DNA of 64,000 nt, taken from NCBI GenBank assembly GCA_015499995.1, contig JADNRV010000123.1, forward strand, positions 1-64,000, given 5' to 3'. Origin of the DNA: Flammula alnicola (lineage: Eukaryota; Basidiomycota; Agaricomycetes; Agaricales; Strophariaceae). This document shows, in pieces, positions 24,349-35,945 of the stretch (the stretch's first letter is position 1; each line of letters begins with the position of its first letter). The notes under the pieces are model-generated. The model did no database searches. It worked only from the letters and a program-made list of their open reading frames with translations, and was not told where the DNA came from. The translations under genes and the position numbers were made by a program.

Positions 24349-25945
24349 TCAGTTGGGTTGAGACGCCATCCGGATATCTTCTCCTTCATTTTTGCGAGTA
24401 GCCAGTGGCCGACTATTATTTTCTTGCCTGAGTTGACGTGGGAGGAAGGCCAAACCAGCCAAGTAAGCCACAGCCAACAGCTGCAAAACCGTATATCAAT
24501 ACCCAAAAATTAATATGCATAGGCATCAAAATAAATCGAGCGTACCACACTCCATATCCAAAAGAAAACCGTAAGACCACCAGATAAAGGTCCACGTCCA
24601 GTCACATTAGGCCATTCGTTGTAGAACCCATTGTATATCTGATACATCGCTGCGCCTATCGTGGCCAGTCCCACCAAGCCATGCAGGTAATTCTGGATCG
24701 GTCGTCGAGTTCGTTTTTTGGATTTGACGAAGTGGATGAGAGCTCCTAGGGCGCATTGTGCCAGATATAAGACAAAGATGGCCAATCCGGACTGCTGTAA
24801 AGTAAAGTATGTAGTTTAGCCATGTAGCGTAAGAGAATGAGAATGAGGAGAAAGTGGTACCCACCCTGTGAGAATCACCGAAATGGAGTGCTCCAGCCGA
24901 TTGTACTGCAGCTATTCCTAGCGCGACGCCGATGACGATCACAGGCGCAGCTGTTCATAACCCGATATAAGCACACGAAGGGAAGATGAATGATATTAGG
25001 AATACCCAATGCGAACTGGATTATCCAGTGTCCTTGGAACCAAATCGGATTGAAAACACGAAGATATCGCGCCAATATCGCGCCAGCCGGGAGGAACAGA
25101 AGAAAGCCTACAACGCAGAGTATCGCGTGGGCTATGATGAGGCGTTGGTACGGATAAAGAGGTAGTGCAGCAAAGGTGGGTAAAGTGCCGTTCGTGCTTA
25201 TTGAAGATGAATTCAAAGGCCTTGTTAGGTCGAGCTGCCATTCGCCCGTATCGCTATGTTTGTCGAAGTGGGCGTCTACAGCGGAGGATTGGGGGTTGGT
25301 GGAGCTGTAGGCCCAGATGATGAATGGTTTGGTATCTGTTCCGTTTATCTGTCGTATGAAAATGAGTTTCAGTAGTCGTGAACTGTTGAGGAACCTACGG
25401 GCATCGTAAAGGCGAGTTGGGGTGTCGAGCCAGATGTCTGAAAACCCGATTTGGGTCATTAGAAGATTTGAAAATGCACGATAACACTTACAACAGTATA
25501 TGCTTGCGAAATATTTGCTATCTGTGGTGGATTTGAATCCACACGCGGAGTCGAATGGCCAGACGATGATCGTTGAGAAAGTGTAACGCTCCCATCGCTA
25601 TTTGGCCACATTACAACCATTGGAGCGTTTCCCATCGAGCGACCAAACCCGCTGAGTGAAGTGTGAGGGAAATTAATAAACATGGAACAATGAGAGCTGC
25701 TTACACTGACATCCAACCAATTTTTCTGCTGCTAGTACTAGTCATCACATCTGAAAAAGGCCTTTAAAACAGATTTCGAAGTATATGTTGAAGACGACTC
25801 ACATTCGACGACGGATCCATTCACTATGGATGTAAGACACATGGACTTTGGTCCATATTCAGACACACCAAGGACACCATAAGAAGAGAATACACACCCT
25901 AGAACAGAGCCTATCGCCCGTGAGGCTGTTGCTTTGCCTCGGAGC
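24349..25945 (-). CDS. DOMON-cytochrome b561 protein, copy 2
   Basis: This is a paralog of the gene at 9.1-10.7 kb, with the same exon plan and every splice site retained: donors GTGAGT, GTAAG, GTAAGT, GTAGGT, GTATTC, GTGGGT and GTACGC, each with an AG acceptor. The protein again has YVMTSTSSRKIGWMSVGFGR, the heme-domain core MGNAPMVVMWPNSDGSVTL, then the b561 helices (HAILCVVGFLLFLPAG, LGIAAVQSAGALHFG, GLVGLATIGAAMYQIYNGF). It differs from copy 1 by scattered substitutions. A single-nucleotide deletion in the last exon replaces the copy 1 tail with an earlier stop at 24349 (ending RMASQPN). The first exon is again unresolved. Whether both copies are expressed cannot be told from sequence, but the lack of internal stops suggests both are or were recently functional. 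Confidence 0.85.
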
Positions 25946-26109
25946 AAGCATCTACGCCGAGAAGTGAGCGAGCGCCTAACGAATTGAAGGGCAAGAACTC
26001 ACTGCTCCCGACACCAAACCCGAGAACCATAACGACTTCAGAGAGAATAAAAGCATAAGCGAGGTCAGCAAAGATCGTTTCAAACGAGCTCACCGGCGTC
26101 GTCACTGCC

Positions 26110-26455
26110 CATACTTATTATAACTTCATAATATCAGCTCCAGCCCCAAGGGGCATGTTCGGAGAAATCATACTCTGACCGCGGCAAAGTAATAACGTAT
26201 CGCTCATTGGCTAGCCGTACAAGATCTAGGCGCGCAGTGTACTGTTAACTGCTGCGCCTGTGAAGTGAAACTCATCGCCTACAAATCCATATTACGTTTC
26301 CGCAGACCTACCGGGAGCAAGGCTCGGTTCGCCATCCGAGTGCGTGATACAATTGTACAGTACATCAGAATTTTCTGAAAGGTCAATAGTAATCTACTTA
26401 CATTCACGTATATTGCTAGAAGTATCTACGTGCGTAATCATCTAGACGATAATCA
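26110..26455. other. upstream flank of DOMON-b561 copy 2
   Basis: The first part resembles 10.9-11.05 kb (GCTCATTGGCTAGC landmark). The second part has no counterpart and no gene. Confidence 0.4.
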
Positions 26456-26769
26456 TACCCTGTGCCCACCACCCAATTTCCGTACTATTTTGATTTGTCG
26501 TTTGTCGGGGCCTTTCACTTGCCTTTCACCCTTACCAAAGATTGCGAGCGCATCGCAATTACGCATCCTTACGAGAATTTGAAGAGAATATAATAACGAA
26601 AGCCAGATGATAGCAGAATAGATAACTGGAGCGATGAAAAATAACGATGATGATGATGATGTGATATGAATTGGGTCCGACGGGATGAAGGAATAAGATA
26701 GCGATGATGATATGGCGGTGATGTGGAGATTAACAAAAGGAACACTGCGAAAAAGTGAACGATAAAAGC

Positions 26770-27474
26770 AACTCAATAACCTACTATGAAACAACCCAAT
26801 TCCAGGCCACCACTTGACTGCGATCGACCAAATCACGAACCCCAGCAGTACACTCACTAAGTCTCGCATGTACTTACCTCCTTCGCATTCTCCAAAAGTG
26901 GCCTGATATTGTCCGGTGTCATAGTAAGCTTGGGATCAGGCAATACAGAAGTAGGAGGCATCGATCGTACAACAGAGCCAGCCTTCATATCCATATTTGG
27001 CGTCTTCGACGATGGAGAAGAGGATGGACGCGCCGTGGGATTGGATGGTTGAGATGGCTGACGTAGGATACTCAAAGGTTGGTCATCGGTGTGTCCTTCA
27101 ACGTTCGAAAGCCTCGTTGTACGCGTAGGCATATTCGAAGTTCCCATAGGCGATCCTTGAAGTTGCTGAGCGCTGGCGCGTAAGGAGGACTGAGACGCAG
27201 AAAAAGGTCGCTTATAGACAATTGAATGTTGCGAAGCGTAAGCAGAGGTTGAAGCAGCCGCAATTGTAGGCAGTGGATGTGGTTCGTCGTACGAATTGTG
27301 TTGGAGATACGGACTCTTCCTTTTCCGCCCTCCATGCCGCTTTCCCCGAACCATGGAAGAGCCATCAATACTCAAAGCACGAGCAGCACCATCGCAATCA
27401 GGCGAAGGAATTATGGGGGGTTCGGCGCTGAAGACAGCGCCGATGTAGCACCAACTGTTGCCACGGTAAGTCAT
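26770..27474 (-). CDS. unrecognised protein 'gene X', copy 2
   Basis: This is the fuller of the gene X copies. The frame (27474 to 26857) encodes a low-complexity, Ser/Pro/Thr-rich protein with a basic patch (RGKRHGGRKRK) and a conserved-looking end (LPDPKLTMTPDNIRPLLENAK). Directly after it, in another frame, is a hydrophobic segment (LVSVLLGFVIWSIAVKWWPG) like the in-frame C-terminus of copy 1, so the true 3' exon is probably reached by splicing that I could not resolve. No family is recognised. Confidence 0.45.
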
Positions 27475-27479
27475 CCTGC

Positions 27480-27995
27480 CCAGAGGAGCCTGAAAACTGA
27501 AGGCGATATGCCATGTCTTTGAGTTGCATTACAATGCTGATTACAAAAACATTAGATTGGAAGAAAAACAAGGACACGGAGAGGTCGACGTACATAGAAC
27601 TGGGGCAGAACAGCTGTATCTGGTGCAGAGCAGAGTACAATTTGTGTTTATTTGAACGATAAACCTATTTTTCGACTTCAACTGGAGTAGGCAGTGATCA
27701 AGATGGTTTAAGAGCGTGTGCGGGACGTGGACCATTTGCGGACGGTATTGCCCACATCGCCACGACCAGTAGATTCGAACTCTGGTAGTTCATGGTCACA
27801 CGAATAATGTTCAATAGCAGGTTTTGTAGTCTGCCTGACGTGGCACTACAATAATTTCTTTTCGTTGAACGAGCCGGAAAAAGTTGACATACCATGTTGT
27901 TCGACTTGTTAATGCAATTGTGACTACAGGACCATGAGATTGGAAAAACAAAACGAGGACATGGGTAGGAGTCGACGTACGTAGAAATACGGCAG
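27480..27995. repeat. imperfect tandem duplication in the gene X-PHO88 interval
   Basis: Sequence at about 27480-27612 (GGAGCCTGAAAAC...GGACACGGAGAGGTCGACGTAC) recurs in diverged form at about 27853-27995 (CGAGCCGGAAAAAG...GGACATGGGTAGGAGTCGACG). Both match 21.95-22.07 kb. So two copies of this segment lie in tandem here but one at 22 kb. Confidence 0.55.
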
Positions 27996-28080
27996 AATAG
28001 CCAGTAGACGAAATTCGCAAGCATCGCCATAGAGCCACAGTACTAGCGAACATATAGACATTTTCCATCTAAGTAAGAGT

Positions 28081-28608
28081 TTAGTCTTCCTTCTTTCCGA
28101 CCCGTTTCTCGCCTTCTGCTTCTGCGGTGGCGGTAGCGTCTGTTTGAGGGCCAGCGGCAGCTACGAGAGAGAGAAAAGGTTAGGCAGTGCCAGATAAGAA
28201 AGTAAGATGGAAACGTACGTCCGAACATACTCTCGGTCTTGAAAGGGTGCTTCAGGTCGCCACCGGAGGGCTGGCCGAGGATATGGATAACGACCGGCTT
28301 GGGGTCGTACAGGTTCTTGATGCCTATTGGGTGAATTCGAAGTAGGTGTAGATGACGCCCATTACGGTGACGCCTATGTACACGGAGCGCAGCTGGAGGA
28401 AAGAGGCTAGAAAAAATGTTTTGGAGATAGAGGAATGGGTCGACGAACGAGTTCTGGTGTGTCAAGCAGCCTACAGGTCATAATCGCGCACGGTTGTGGT
28501 GACGAGTTCACCTGGCTCCTGGGACTGGACACGGGATGAGAAAGGGGCGATAAGACTGGAGAATGACGAACCATTGAATTAGGCTCCACTGTACGATGCA
28601 TCAGCGGT
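28081..28608 (-). pseudogene. PHO88/SND3 relic, copy 2, 5' truncated
   Basis: The minus-strand pieces are TTTVRDYDL followed by an in-frame stop (about 28.47 kb), LRSVYIGVTVMGVIYTYFEF, GIKNLYDPKPVVIHILGQP and GDLKHPFKTESMFG. A short intron and the last exon ending EGEKRVGKKED with a stop at 28081 follow. Part of the helix that normally follows YTYF is deleted, and the stop after DYDL is disabling. Similarity to copy 1 ends at about 28610, exactly where the AAGTTA-rich element begins, so the insertion may have truncated this copy. Confidence 0.75.
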
Positions 28609-28616
28609 GGTTAACA

Positions 28617-28740
28617 AAGTAACTTATTTTGCTAACTTATACCATACAAAATTAACTTAACTTAACTTATGGCGGACAAGTTAAGTTATCCCAGTTAAGT
28701 TCAAGTTAAGTCCAAGTCAAGTTCAAGTTAAGTGCGTTTG
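28617..28740. repeat. AAGTTAAC-type repeat cluster (left)
   Basis: Repeated AACTTA/AAGTTAAGT units appear in both orientations, including TTAACTTAACTTAACTTA and several AAGTTAAGTCCAAG-like units. This is the left cluster of the putative element. Confidence 0.8.
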
Positions 28741-28880
28741 CCGGGCCTCGCTACTTGCTGAAACTTGCGGAAAGACTTGCTCACTTGGAGCGTGCGGACT
28801 CCGTTTGGTCGTAGATAAGATGGCTTCAGGTAACTTCTCGGAGCTGTCAAGCGTCTGTCAAGTGTGAGAACTTAGAGTTA

Positions 28881-29118
28881 CTACTGTACTAAATCAATCA
28901 ATTCGTCAGTAGGTGTGACCTGTGACCCAACTGACGAAATTTTGAATTCGTCAAATTACTATATTTGGACGGTTTTGATGGATTTGTAAGCTTTTTGATG
29001 CCCGGAATGACTGTTCCGGGGGGATTTTGGGGATTTTTGCTGTGACCTCTGTGACCTTTCGTCAAATCGGGTAGGCCTGTGACCTGTGACCGCCGAATTG
29101 ATTGATTTAGTACAGTAG
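28881..29118. mobile_element. MITE-like element with 25-bp terminal inverted repeats
   Basis: Perfect inverted ends are CTACTGTACTAAATCAATCA + ATTCG (28881-28905) and its reverse complement (29094-29118). The element is 238 bp and non-coding, and contains GTGACCTGTGACC motifs near both ends. Flanks are TTA on the left and TCA on the right, so any 3-bp target duplication is imperfect. It appears nested in the left part of the larger element. Confidence 0.75.
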
Positions 29119-30051
29119 TCACTAGTCACTCACTATCACCGCGGCATTTGCTGATACTTAAGTATCTCACGACGATGAAATGTTCTTCCTTCCCTCCCTC
29201 CCTCTCTCCCTCAGGCCGTCTTGAACGAACATGTCCTTTCTGTCAGCAGTTCAGCATAACTTTTTACCTTCCATTTTCGCAGAATTGAACGCACAAAGGT
29301 AAGTACATTTACGCAAACTCAGTAAGGCTTAACGGATGATCTGGTTGATCACAGTTAAGATATCACGAGCGAACGCCATAAACTATCTGCCAAATGCGCG
29401 CACTATGAGTAGGTTCGCCTGCGGAATAAGGTGAGCTTTGAGTCAGGAGCTGGTTTGGCAGTGGATACTAATGCCAGAGATGACTGAATAGGTGCTTTTC
29501 GGTCTCACTATGACCTCGCGGTGGTTCTGTTAGCAGGTGCGATTACTTGTATCATAGCACATCTAAGCAACATGCACTGATGCGAAGCTACCCAGTTGCC
29601 CAATTACTCAGTGTCCTTACCTTCATTGCACGCGATGCTGACAACGCACATTTTTGTAACTCTGGCTACTCCCAAGAATGAAATGGGCTTTTTACGCTTA
29701 ACTTTGGCTTCTTGTTCAAACCTCAGGATGCTAATGACGGAGCTCTCGCGCTTTGGGCCACCGCGCGTCACCTTCTGACTTCAACGATGAACGTTAGCCA
29801 TCAGTCCTCCCCTTGCCAGCATTACAAGCGTCGCATATTCCGACGCGCTTTTCGCTTTCACTTCGATTATGGCCTTCATTGTCTATGGCCTTTTGGGTGT
29901 GTTAGGGCTCCCTGTGGGCGCGTTCCCAATGTGCTCGATCGTGATATCCGTTTTCAGTGTCGGAGGGCGATATACTTCCGTCCATGTGACTGATAGAAAT
30001 GTTTTCGTTCAAATTTTGGGCCTGGAGACTCACAAATACTCCTTGCTTAGA

Positions 30052-33000
30052 ATGTTGCGAAGGCTGTTGAATTTTTTCTCAAACCCCGCGCCGCCCAATC
30101 CATCTGGAGATGCTGAAAGGGACATTCGAGGTGCTCAAGTCAATGCCGGCTACCCTTACTATCAATGGGGCGGACAGAATACGGGCCCTGGGGGACCAAT
30201 CGTACCACTTCAGCCTATGTTCTATCCCTTTCAACCGCATATACCTAACGCTGGTGAGTCTCCCACTAAAATATGACAGTTCTGGTATTGATTTTGACAA
30301 AAGGAGGCTTTCCGGCCCCGTACCATGGCTATCTGCCTCCTCCGTATCCAGCTCCAATGATGTTTCCACCTGGACAAGGTCTCGGATACCCTTTTCAAAT
30401 ACAAGGTGTTGCTTCCGCTAATGCAGCCCTTTCTTCGACCGAGCCCAGAGGAATTGGTACTGAAGGAAAGGTGAAGGAGGAGGTTAGAGAGGTGGGGCCT
30501 ACTTCAATGGCCGTACAGAGCGGAAAAGCGCTGAAGGAAGAAGGTACGTGGTCATAGACTGAATGCGCCCATTTCGACAACTCTCACGGCATTTTAGACC
30601 CTACTAATGACGCAACTGATTGGCCTGATGGTCCTCAACGTCGAGAAGTGCCTTTTGGGCTCGAAAAACGTAAATGGAAAGACACGAAGTGGGTTTGGCG
30701 GTCGAGCGGGAATGTCTATCGGAATGGGCACCACGCCGAGATGCGGCTATGTCTGGGCGTGTTCTCTTGCAATAACGAGACGTGCAGGAGGCTTGTTCGA
30801 CCAAAAACTGGGCCGTCTTCACGAACTCAGCAGGCGAAGGAGCCTTGCCGGATGTGTAAATCAGATTTGGTGCTCACAAAGTGCGACGCGAAGACCTACC
30901 ATTACAAGATCTCACGGAATGGTCAAGCTTTTCTGGTCTGGGAACACGATGGACACCACAAGCATCCTCGGCCTCCAGGCGGCAACTTGTCGCGAGCTCA
31001 AGAAGAGGCCGTGGACAAACAGGTTCTGCGTAATTTCGATGCTTCAGCACATGAGCTACGGACAGGCGACACAGGACCTGGGTCTATTCCCCTCTCCGAG
31101 ATATCTCCAGCGCTGGCCAATCCCCGTGCTGCTCGCTATCAGCTATCGCAGAGTCAAGCTCGCCTCGGTATCGCCCCTTCCGTTGCAACAAAAGGCGGTC
31201 TATCCATCCTCAGATCACTTGCCGAACTTCAAGAGGAACTCAAGAAGCCATTTATGATTAACTCCTCCCTTCATGGCCCTGTTTTCCTTATGTTTCAGAC
31301 GCCGTTCATGGAGACCGTGCTCCAGGATTCAATTATCTCCTGGAATGAAGAAGATTCTGAAGGTCCGAATACTGCACGACATGGATTTGTCACAGACGGG
31401 GACCATTCATTCTTCCGCGATGGGGTCCTTGTCGTTACATGCGTATTCAATATGCTAATGGCGGCGTGGGTCCCTGTTCTCTATACGTGGATACTTCGCC
31501 AGGATATCGCCCATCATAGACCCCACTTTCGACACATTTCACGTTCTGTTGTCACTCTTATACAGAGACGCGGGCTTGCTTTTGAAAAAAAGTATCTACT
31601 CCATGTAAGCTGGCTGGTTACCGAAAATTTCCACGCATCGTTAAATGGCCAATTTATTCATCTAGGTCTTCGACTTCTCTGCATCTCAGCGGGGTGCTCA
31701 TGCAGAGGAATTTGCTGATGCTATAATTGCTATGGATCCACGCTTTCGATCTCTGACTGCAGCTTCACAGGAGATTGAGCGAAACGAGTACCTCAAACAA
31801 GCTCAGGAGGCTGAGCGTGGTTGCGAATTCCACTTTTGGCAGTCAGCTGAACGAATCATGTCGAACGGAGCGCTGGTTCCACAGGCTAAGTCTGGAGAGT
31901 TCAACAGGTTACTTAGATCAATGGTTTCGTCGAAAACATCCCTTGAAGATTTCGACACAACTGTTCAAACTCTTCGCTCAGAATTTCCCCGGATTCATGG
32001 ATGGCTTTCCTGGTGGTTGCGGCCTGCTTTTGCCTTGATGATCTTTCCTGCAGTCAGCGCCATTGACCGCACAATAGCTGACCAAATCCCAACGACATCT
32101 AATCCCGTAGAACACCAACACTCCCTTCTTCATCATGCTGTCGGCGTCGACCAAGATTTGATCCCTGGAATCAAAAAGCTGTTTCTCCATGTTCAAGAAC
32201 TCGAATCACAGTACAGTGCGATAAAAGGTAATTTTTCAATTGCTTCATCCGTTCCTTTGCTGATTTAATATAACTTTAGCTGGTCATTTTGATCCTGCGT
32301 CAGCTCGTAAATATCGCCCTCCTGCTCATAAGGAATGGGACGCCAATGACGGGCGGCCTCCCGATACAGAGGCTGCTCTCCACCCCCAGGGGATCCGAGA
32401 TGATGGTACCCAAAATCCTAACGCTCTTCTATCCTACAAGTGGCGAAGTCCCAACTCTTGTTTTGTTGATAACAGCCTCGAAATATGGTTTCGAGCATAT
32501 TCGCTCTGGTCAGACGAGGCACGACAAGCATTTCTTTTGCTAGTTCCAAAAGACTCCTTCTTGGATGGTTTGACGTACCGGTATGATCGACGTCTGAAGT
32601 ACATGCATGACTCCACGTCCTTGGCCAAGTTCAAGCAAGATCTCGACCTGACGCAGACTATCATTCTCAATTATGTCATCGACAAATGGAAATTAGTAGC
32701 TTCTGGAGGATATGGTTGTTCGATGGAATGGCTGTCGACTGGTGTTAAGGTAAGAAACAATCTAAATTCACTATTAAAGGAACAGCTTATCATATTTATC
32801 ATTTAGGATGGAAATCCTCCTCTTGAAATCCAAGCGCATTTCGGGGTCCATTACCTCTTAACCAGAGAGTGCGTAAAAGGACACGTGTCGTCGGCTTCAG
32901 CGCTCGATCGTCCTCAAGTTTGGTTACGGCTTTACGAGCGTGATATACGCACCACACAGGCTTGCGACATCTCGCGCAAGACTGTTGCCCTTTCTGACTA

Positions 33001-35335
33001 CTTCACCCACTTTATTCCCCGTGGACATGCAGTCAGAGGCAGTACAGAGAGCGGAAGAACCCCTCTCCATCTATTACCCAACGAGCCCTGTGCAGACAAA
33101 TCTTGCACCCTCTTTTCTGCTATCGCTCGCATCTCCCACTCATGGCCCCAGGTTTTCAACATTGTTTCCGATGCTCAAGCGGACAGCAATGTGAATCTCG
33201 ACAGAGTTTTCTTTGAGAATTCGTTCAAGATCCCTGACCACGATGGATCTTATGTCACTTACGAACTCATTGGCCGAGTGCTCTTTGAAGGAAACCACTT
33301 CACGTCTCAATTGCGGTTTGGTGGCCGCGCATATACTTATAACGACATCGATGGAAAATTGGTCCCGGATACCGACTCCAATCTTCTAGAAACAAGAGAT
33401 ACACGGTCTGTTTTCTACGTCTACCATCGGAGTTCTCACAAGTCAATGGTATCTGTCTTTTTCTTCCTTTGATTCCTCGCTGGACTGACACCCTTTTACC
33501 AAAGACATCCCGAACTGTAAACGAGATCAAGTTGGATTATGAACGCCCCACCATTCAAAAACTACCTAGTTCAATCTCTGTTCACTCTTCGACTCCAGAT
33601 GCAGTCATTCAGCCCGCAACCTCAATAGGCCCTGAGCGCTCTCCTTCACCTGTTCTTTCTAACGAAAATCTGCCACATTCACACACACTTCCGCTCGAAA
33701 ACTCGCTAGACCTTCCACCAATCTGCGAGTATACCCCGGATGCCTTTATCTCATGTAACTCCTGTGTATTACAAGGAACCAGAAGTGCAGAGTTTCAATT
33801 TACCGTGAACTGCCGTCTCTGTGGCAGCGATTGGCATGATGACTGTGTTAGGTCGACCTTTCCTGCTGGAAAAAAGATCTTCACAGACCTCGGGGATGCG
33901 TGGTGCTGTCCTGAATGCATGAATACACCGGGTGGACGCTGGGACCAACATATGTGAGTGCTTGTTCCGTCTCGATGGTCAGTTTATGATTAATTGGAGG
34001 ATAGGATCGGCGAAATAATTCTGCTAAAACCTCACACGTTGACATCGCGCCTTTTTCCCGCTGAAATCTTGGGTCGTTCCTCGACAAATTCAGTGCATGT
34101 TCAGTGGTATAGCGGAAATGTCTATGAACTGGACAGAGCACCATCTTCGAAAATTATCATTATAACTCCCCAAGAATGTTTTCAGGCGCTTAATCGAGAT
34201 CGCCTTGAATATACCGAGGCAAGTCTTCCCGATATACTGTGAGCTCATGGTTTCAAGTGCTTATAAGTTATTTCATCAATAACAGAAAGACATGGGAAAG
34301 ATCAAATGGCCAATGCGATTCCATGAGGATGCAAACGACAACGGCTACATGAATACTGGTATTCGGGAGAATCTGGAAGGATCATATGGTGCCATTCTGG
34401 AAATTATACTAACACAACGCAAGCACCCAATCATTGTGCTCTTCGAATCTTATATCTCGCACCCTAATCAGCCCCAGCACAGCCGTGGAAATGCGCAGGC
34501 GATGTACGATGTAGAGTTTGAACAACTCTTCGATCTCTATATTCTGGCCGGCGATAAATCCTTGATGAATCCTTTCCTCATTCAACTTCGCCATGATACG
34601 GAGGCCGCTACATTGGATCACCACCATGTTCACCTCCTTGGATCGGTTCTCTTTAGTCTTGTCATTATCCGCACTTATCTAGGTGCTGACTCAAGTGCCG
34701 ATGACCAAATTTTCTGGCTTTCGCGCAAACTAACACAGCACCAAAAACAGTCGATTCTACCAGATGATCCATTCGCTGACGCAAAAAGAGGACACCTTAT
34801 TCGACATCTAACTGCCCCAGAGAAAGCGATGGCTGCAAGTGTACCAGGGGAATTCCTTGGACCTCATGCTGGGCTATTGTCGGGACTGCGCAAACAAGTT
34901 GAACTTGCAGGGATGGACCTCGATTTGCCCACCGGTTTCCGACTTTCAGGCGCCCGCGCTGAGAACGGACAGGTTTATCAATTCTTTTCAACAACTGCTA
35001 ATGGCCTAACTGGTGGACCACCATTCACACCACGGTATAGGCAGGCACCGCTCAAATACACTCCTTCTCCTAACCAAACACGCCCAAAACCAAGACCGAT
35101 TCAGAAGGAAAAGAATACCGTGGACAATGTTCCATCCGGCGCCAGGCTCATTACACACGACTATCAACTGGCATCTACCCCCGCTTTTACCCCTGCTGAA
35201 CCAGCGCCCATCACTCCTCCAGCCGTGGAACCACCTAAGAAGACAGCTAAACGAAGTCGCCAGGGAGAGGCCAGTGGTCTTAGAAGGAGTAAGCGGCAGG
35301 CGAATGCGCAAAATAAACAGCCTGAGCAAACCTAA
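30052..35335 (+). CDS. giant composite protein: WRKY/GCM1-like Zn finger, MULE-like transposase, USP-like region, PHD finger, PWWP/Tudor-like domain
   Basis: The exon chain is 30052-30253, 30304-30543, 30598-31604, 31666-32227, 32280-about 32751, about 32806-33447, about 33506-33954, about 34004-34240 and about 34286-35335, all with GT-AG junctions and no internal stop, giving roughly 1,600 aa. Domains, with rough residue positions: Pro/Gly/Tyr-rich N-terminus (1-150); WRKY/GCM1-type zinc finger with CNNETC, CRMC and HDGHHKH (155-265); MULE-type core with TDGDHSFF and TCVFNMLMAAWVPVLY (about 410-450); USP-like cysteine box NSCFVDNSLEIWFRAYS (about 725) and histidine box EGNHFTSQLRFGGRAYTYND (about 990); PHD finger with CNSC, CRLCGSDWHDDC and CPEC (about 1120-1190); a barrel-like segment (GEIILLKPHTL...VHVQWYSGNVYELD, about 1195-1265); and a basic C-terminal tail. 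Zinc-finger-MULE proteins are known as transposases. The protease and reader domains are inferred from motifs. The start is the best-fitting ATG but could lie further upstream. Confidence 0.8.
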
Positions 35336-35802
35336 CACGTATACCCGGTAATTGTCTTATTACATATTTAATTCATCCATTTCCATGGATCATTTGATTG
35401 CGTGAGGCACATATGAAGAGTCTAGAAACAAGTAAGTATTGAAGTGTAAACGAGAATTCAGGCAAGTAACATACCTTGGTGATCGTCGAGCCCAATCCTG
35501 TCTTCTGCCCTGAAAACGCTCCAGAAATGCTATTGCACATGCAGTTTCATGCAAAAGATGCCATGGAAGGACATTCATAGCGTCGAGAGAAAGGGAGAGT
35601 AACAATGTAGCAAGAATTACACAGTGGTAAGGTAAGATAACAAGCAGGAGGAGAGCGGACGACGTGGACTGAAGAAGCGGATGAGATGTGGCTGTGCATG
35701 GCAAGCCGTGAGAGCCATGCCGCTGACATGCCATCTCCCGGAAATCACTGCAACCTCTATTAGCTGTCTTAAATATATTTACTGATCATGTTAGAACATA
35801 AG

Positions 35803-35945
35803 TATGTTCAAGTTAACTACAAGTTAGCCTTGCAAGTTAACTTGACAAACTAACTTAGCGCACCAAGTTCAGGCAAGTTAACTGGTGCAAGTTAACTTGT
35901 CGCAACCAAGTGATTGCAAGTTAACTTGTAAGTGGTATAACTATA
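35803..35945. repeat. AAGTTAAC-type repeat cluster (middle)
   Basis: Six or more AAGTTAACT or AAGTTAG units, several in the form GCAAGTTAACTTG (palindromic), are spaced 10-25 nt apart. This is the densest of the three clusters. Confidence 0.85.

Noticed and set aside
35803..35945. Middle AAGTTAAC cluster as a separate MITE
   Set aside because: It has no inverted ends of its own and resembles the outer clusters. It is more simply an internal or alternative right-end repeat of the large element.
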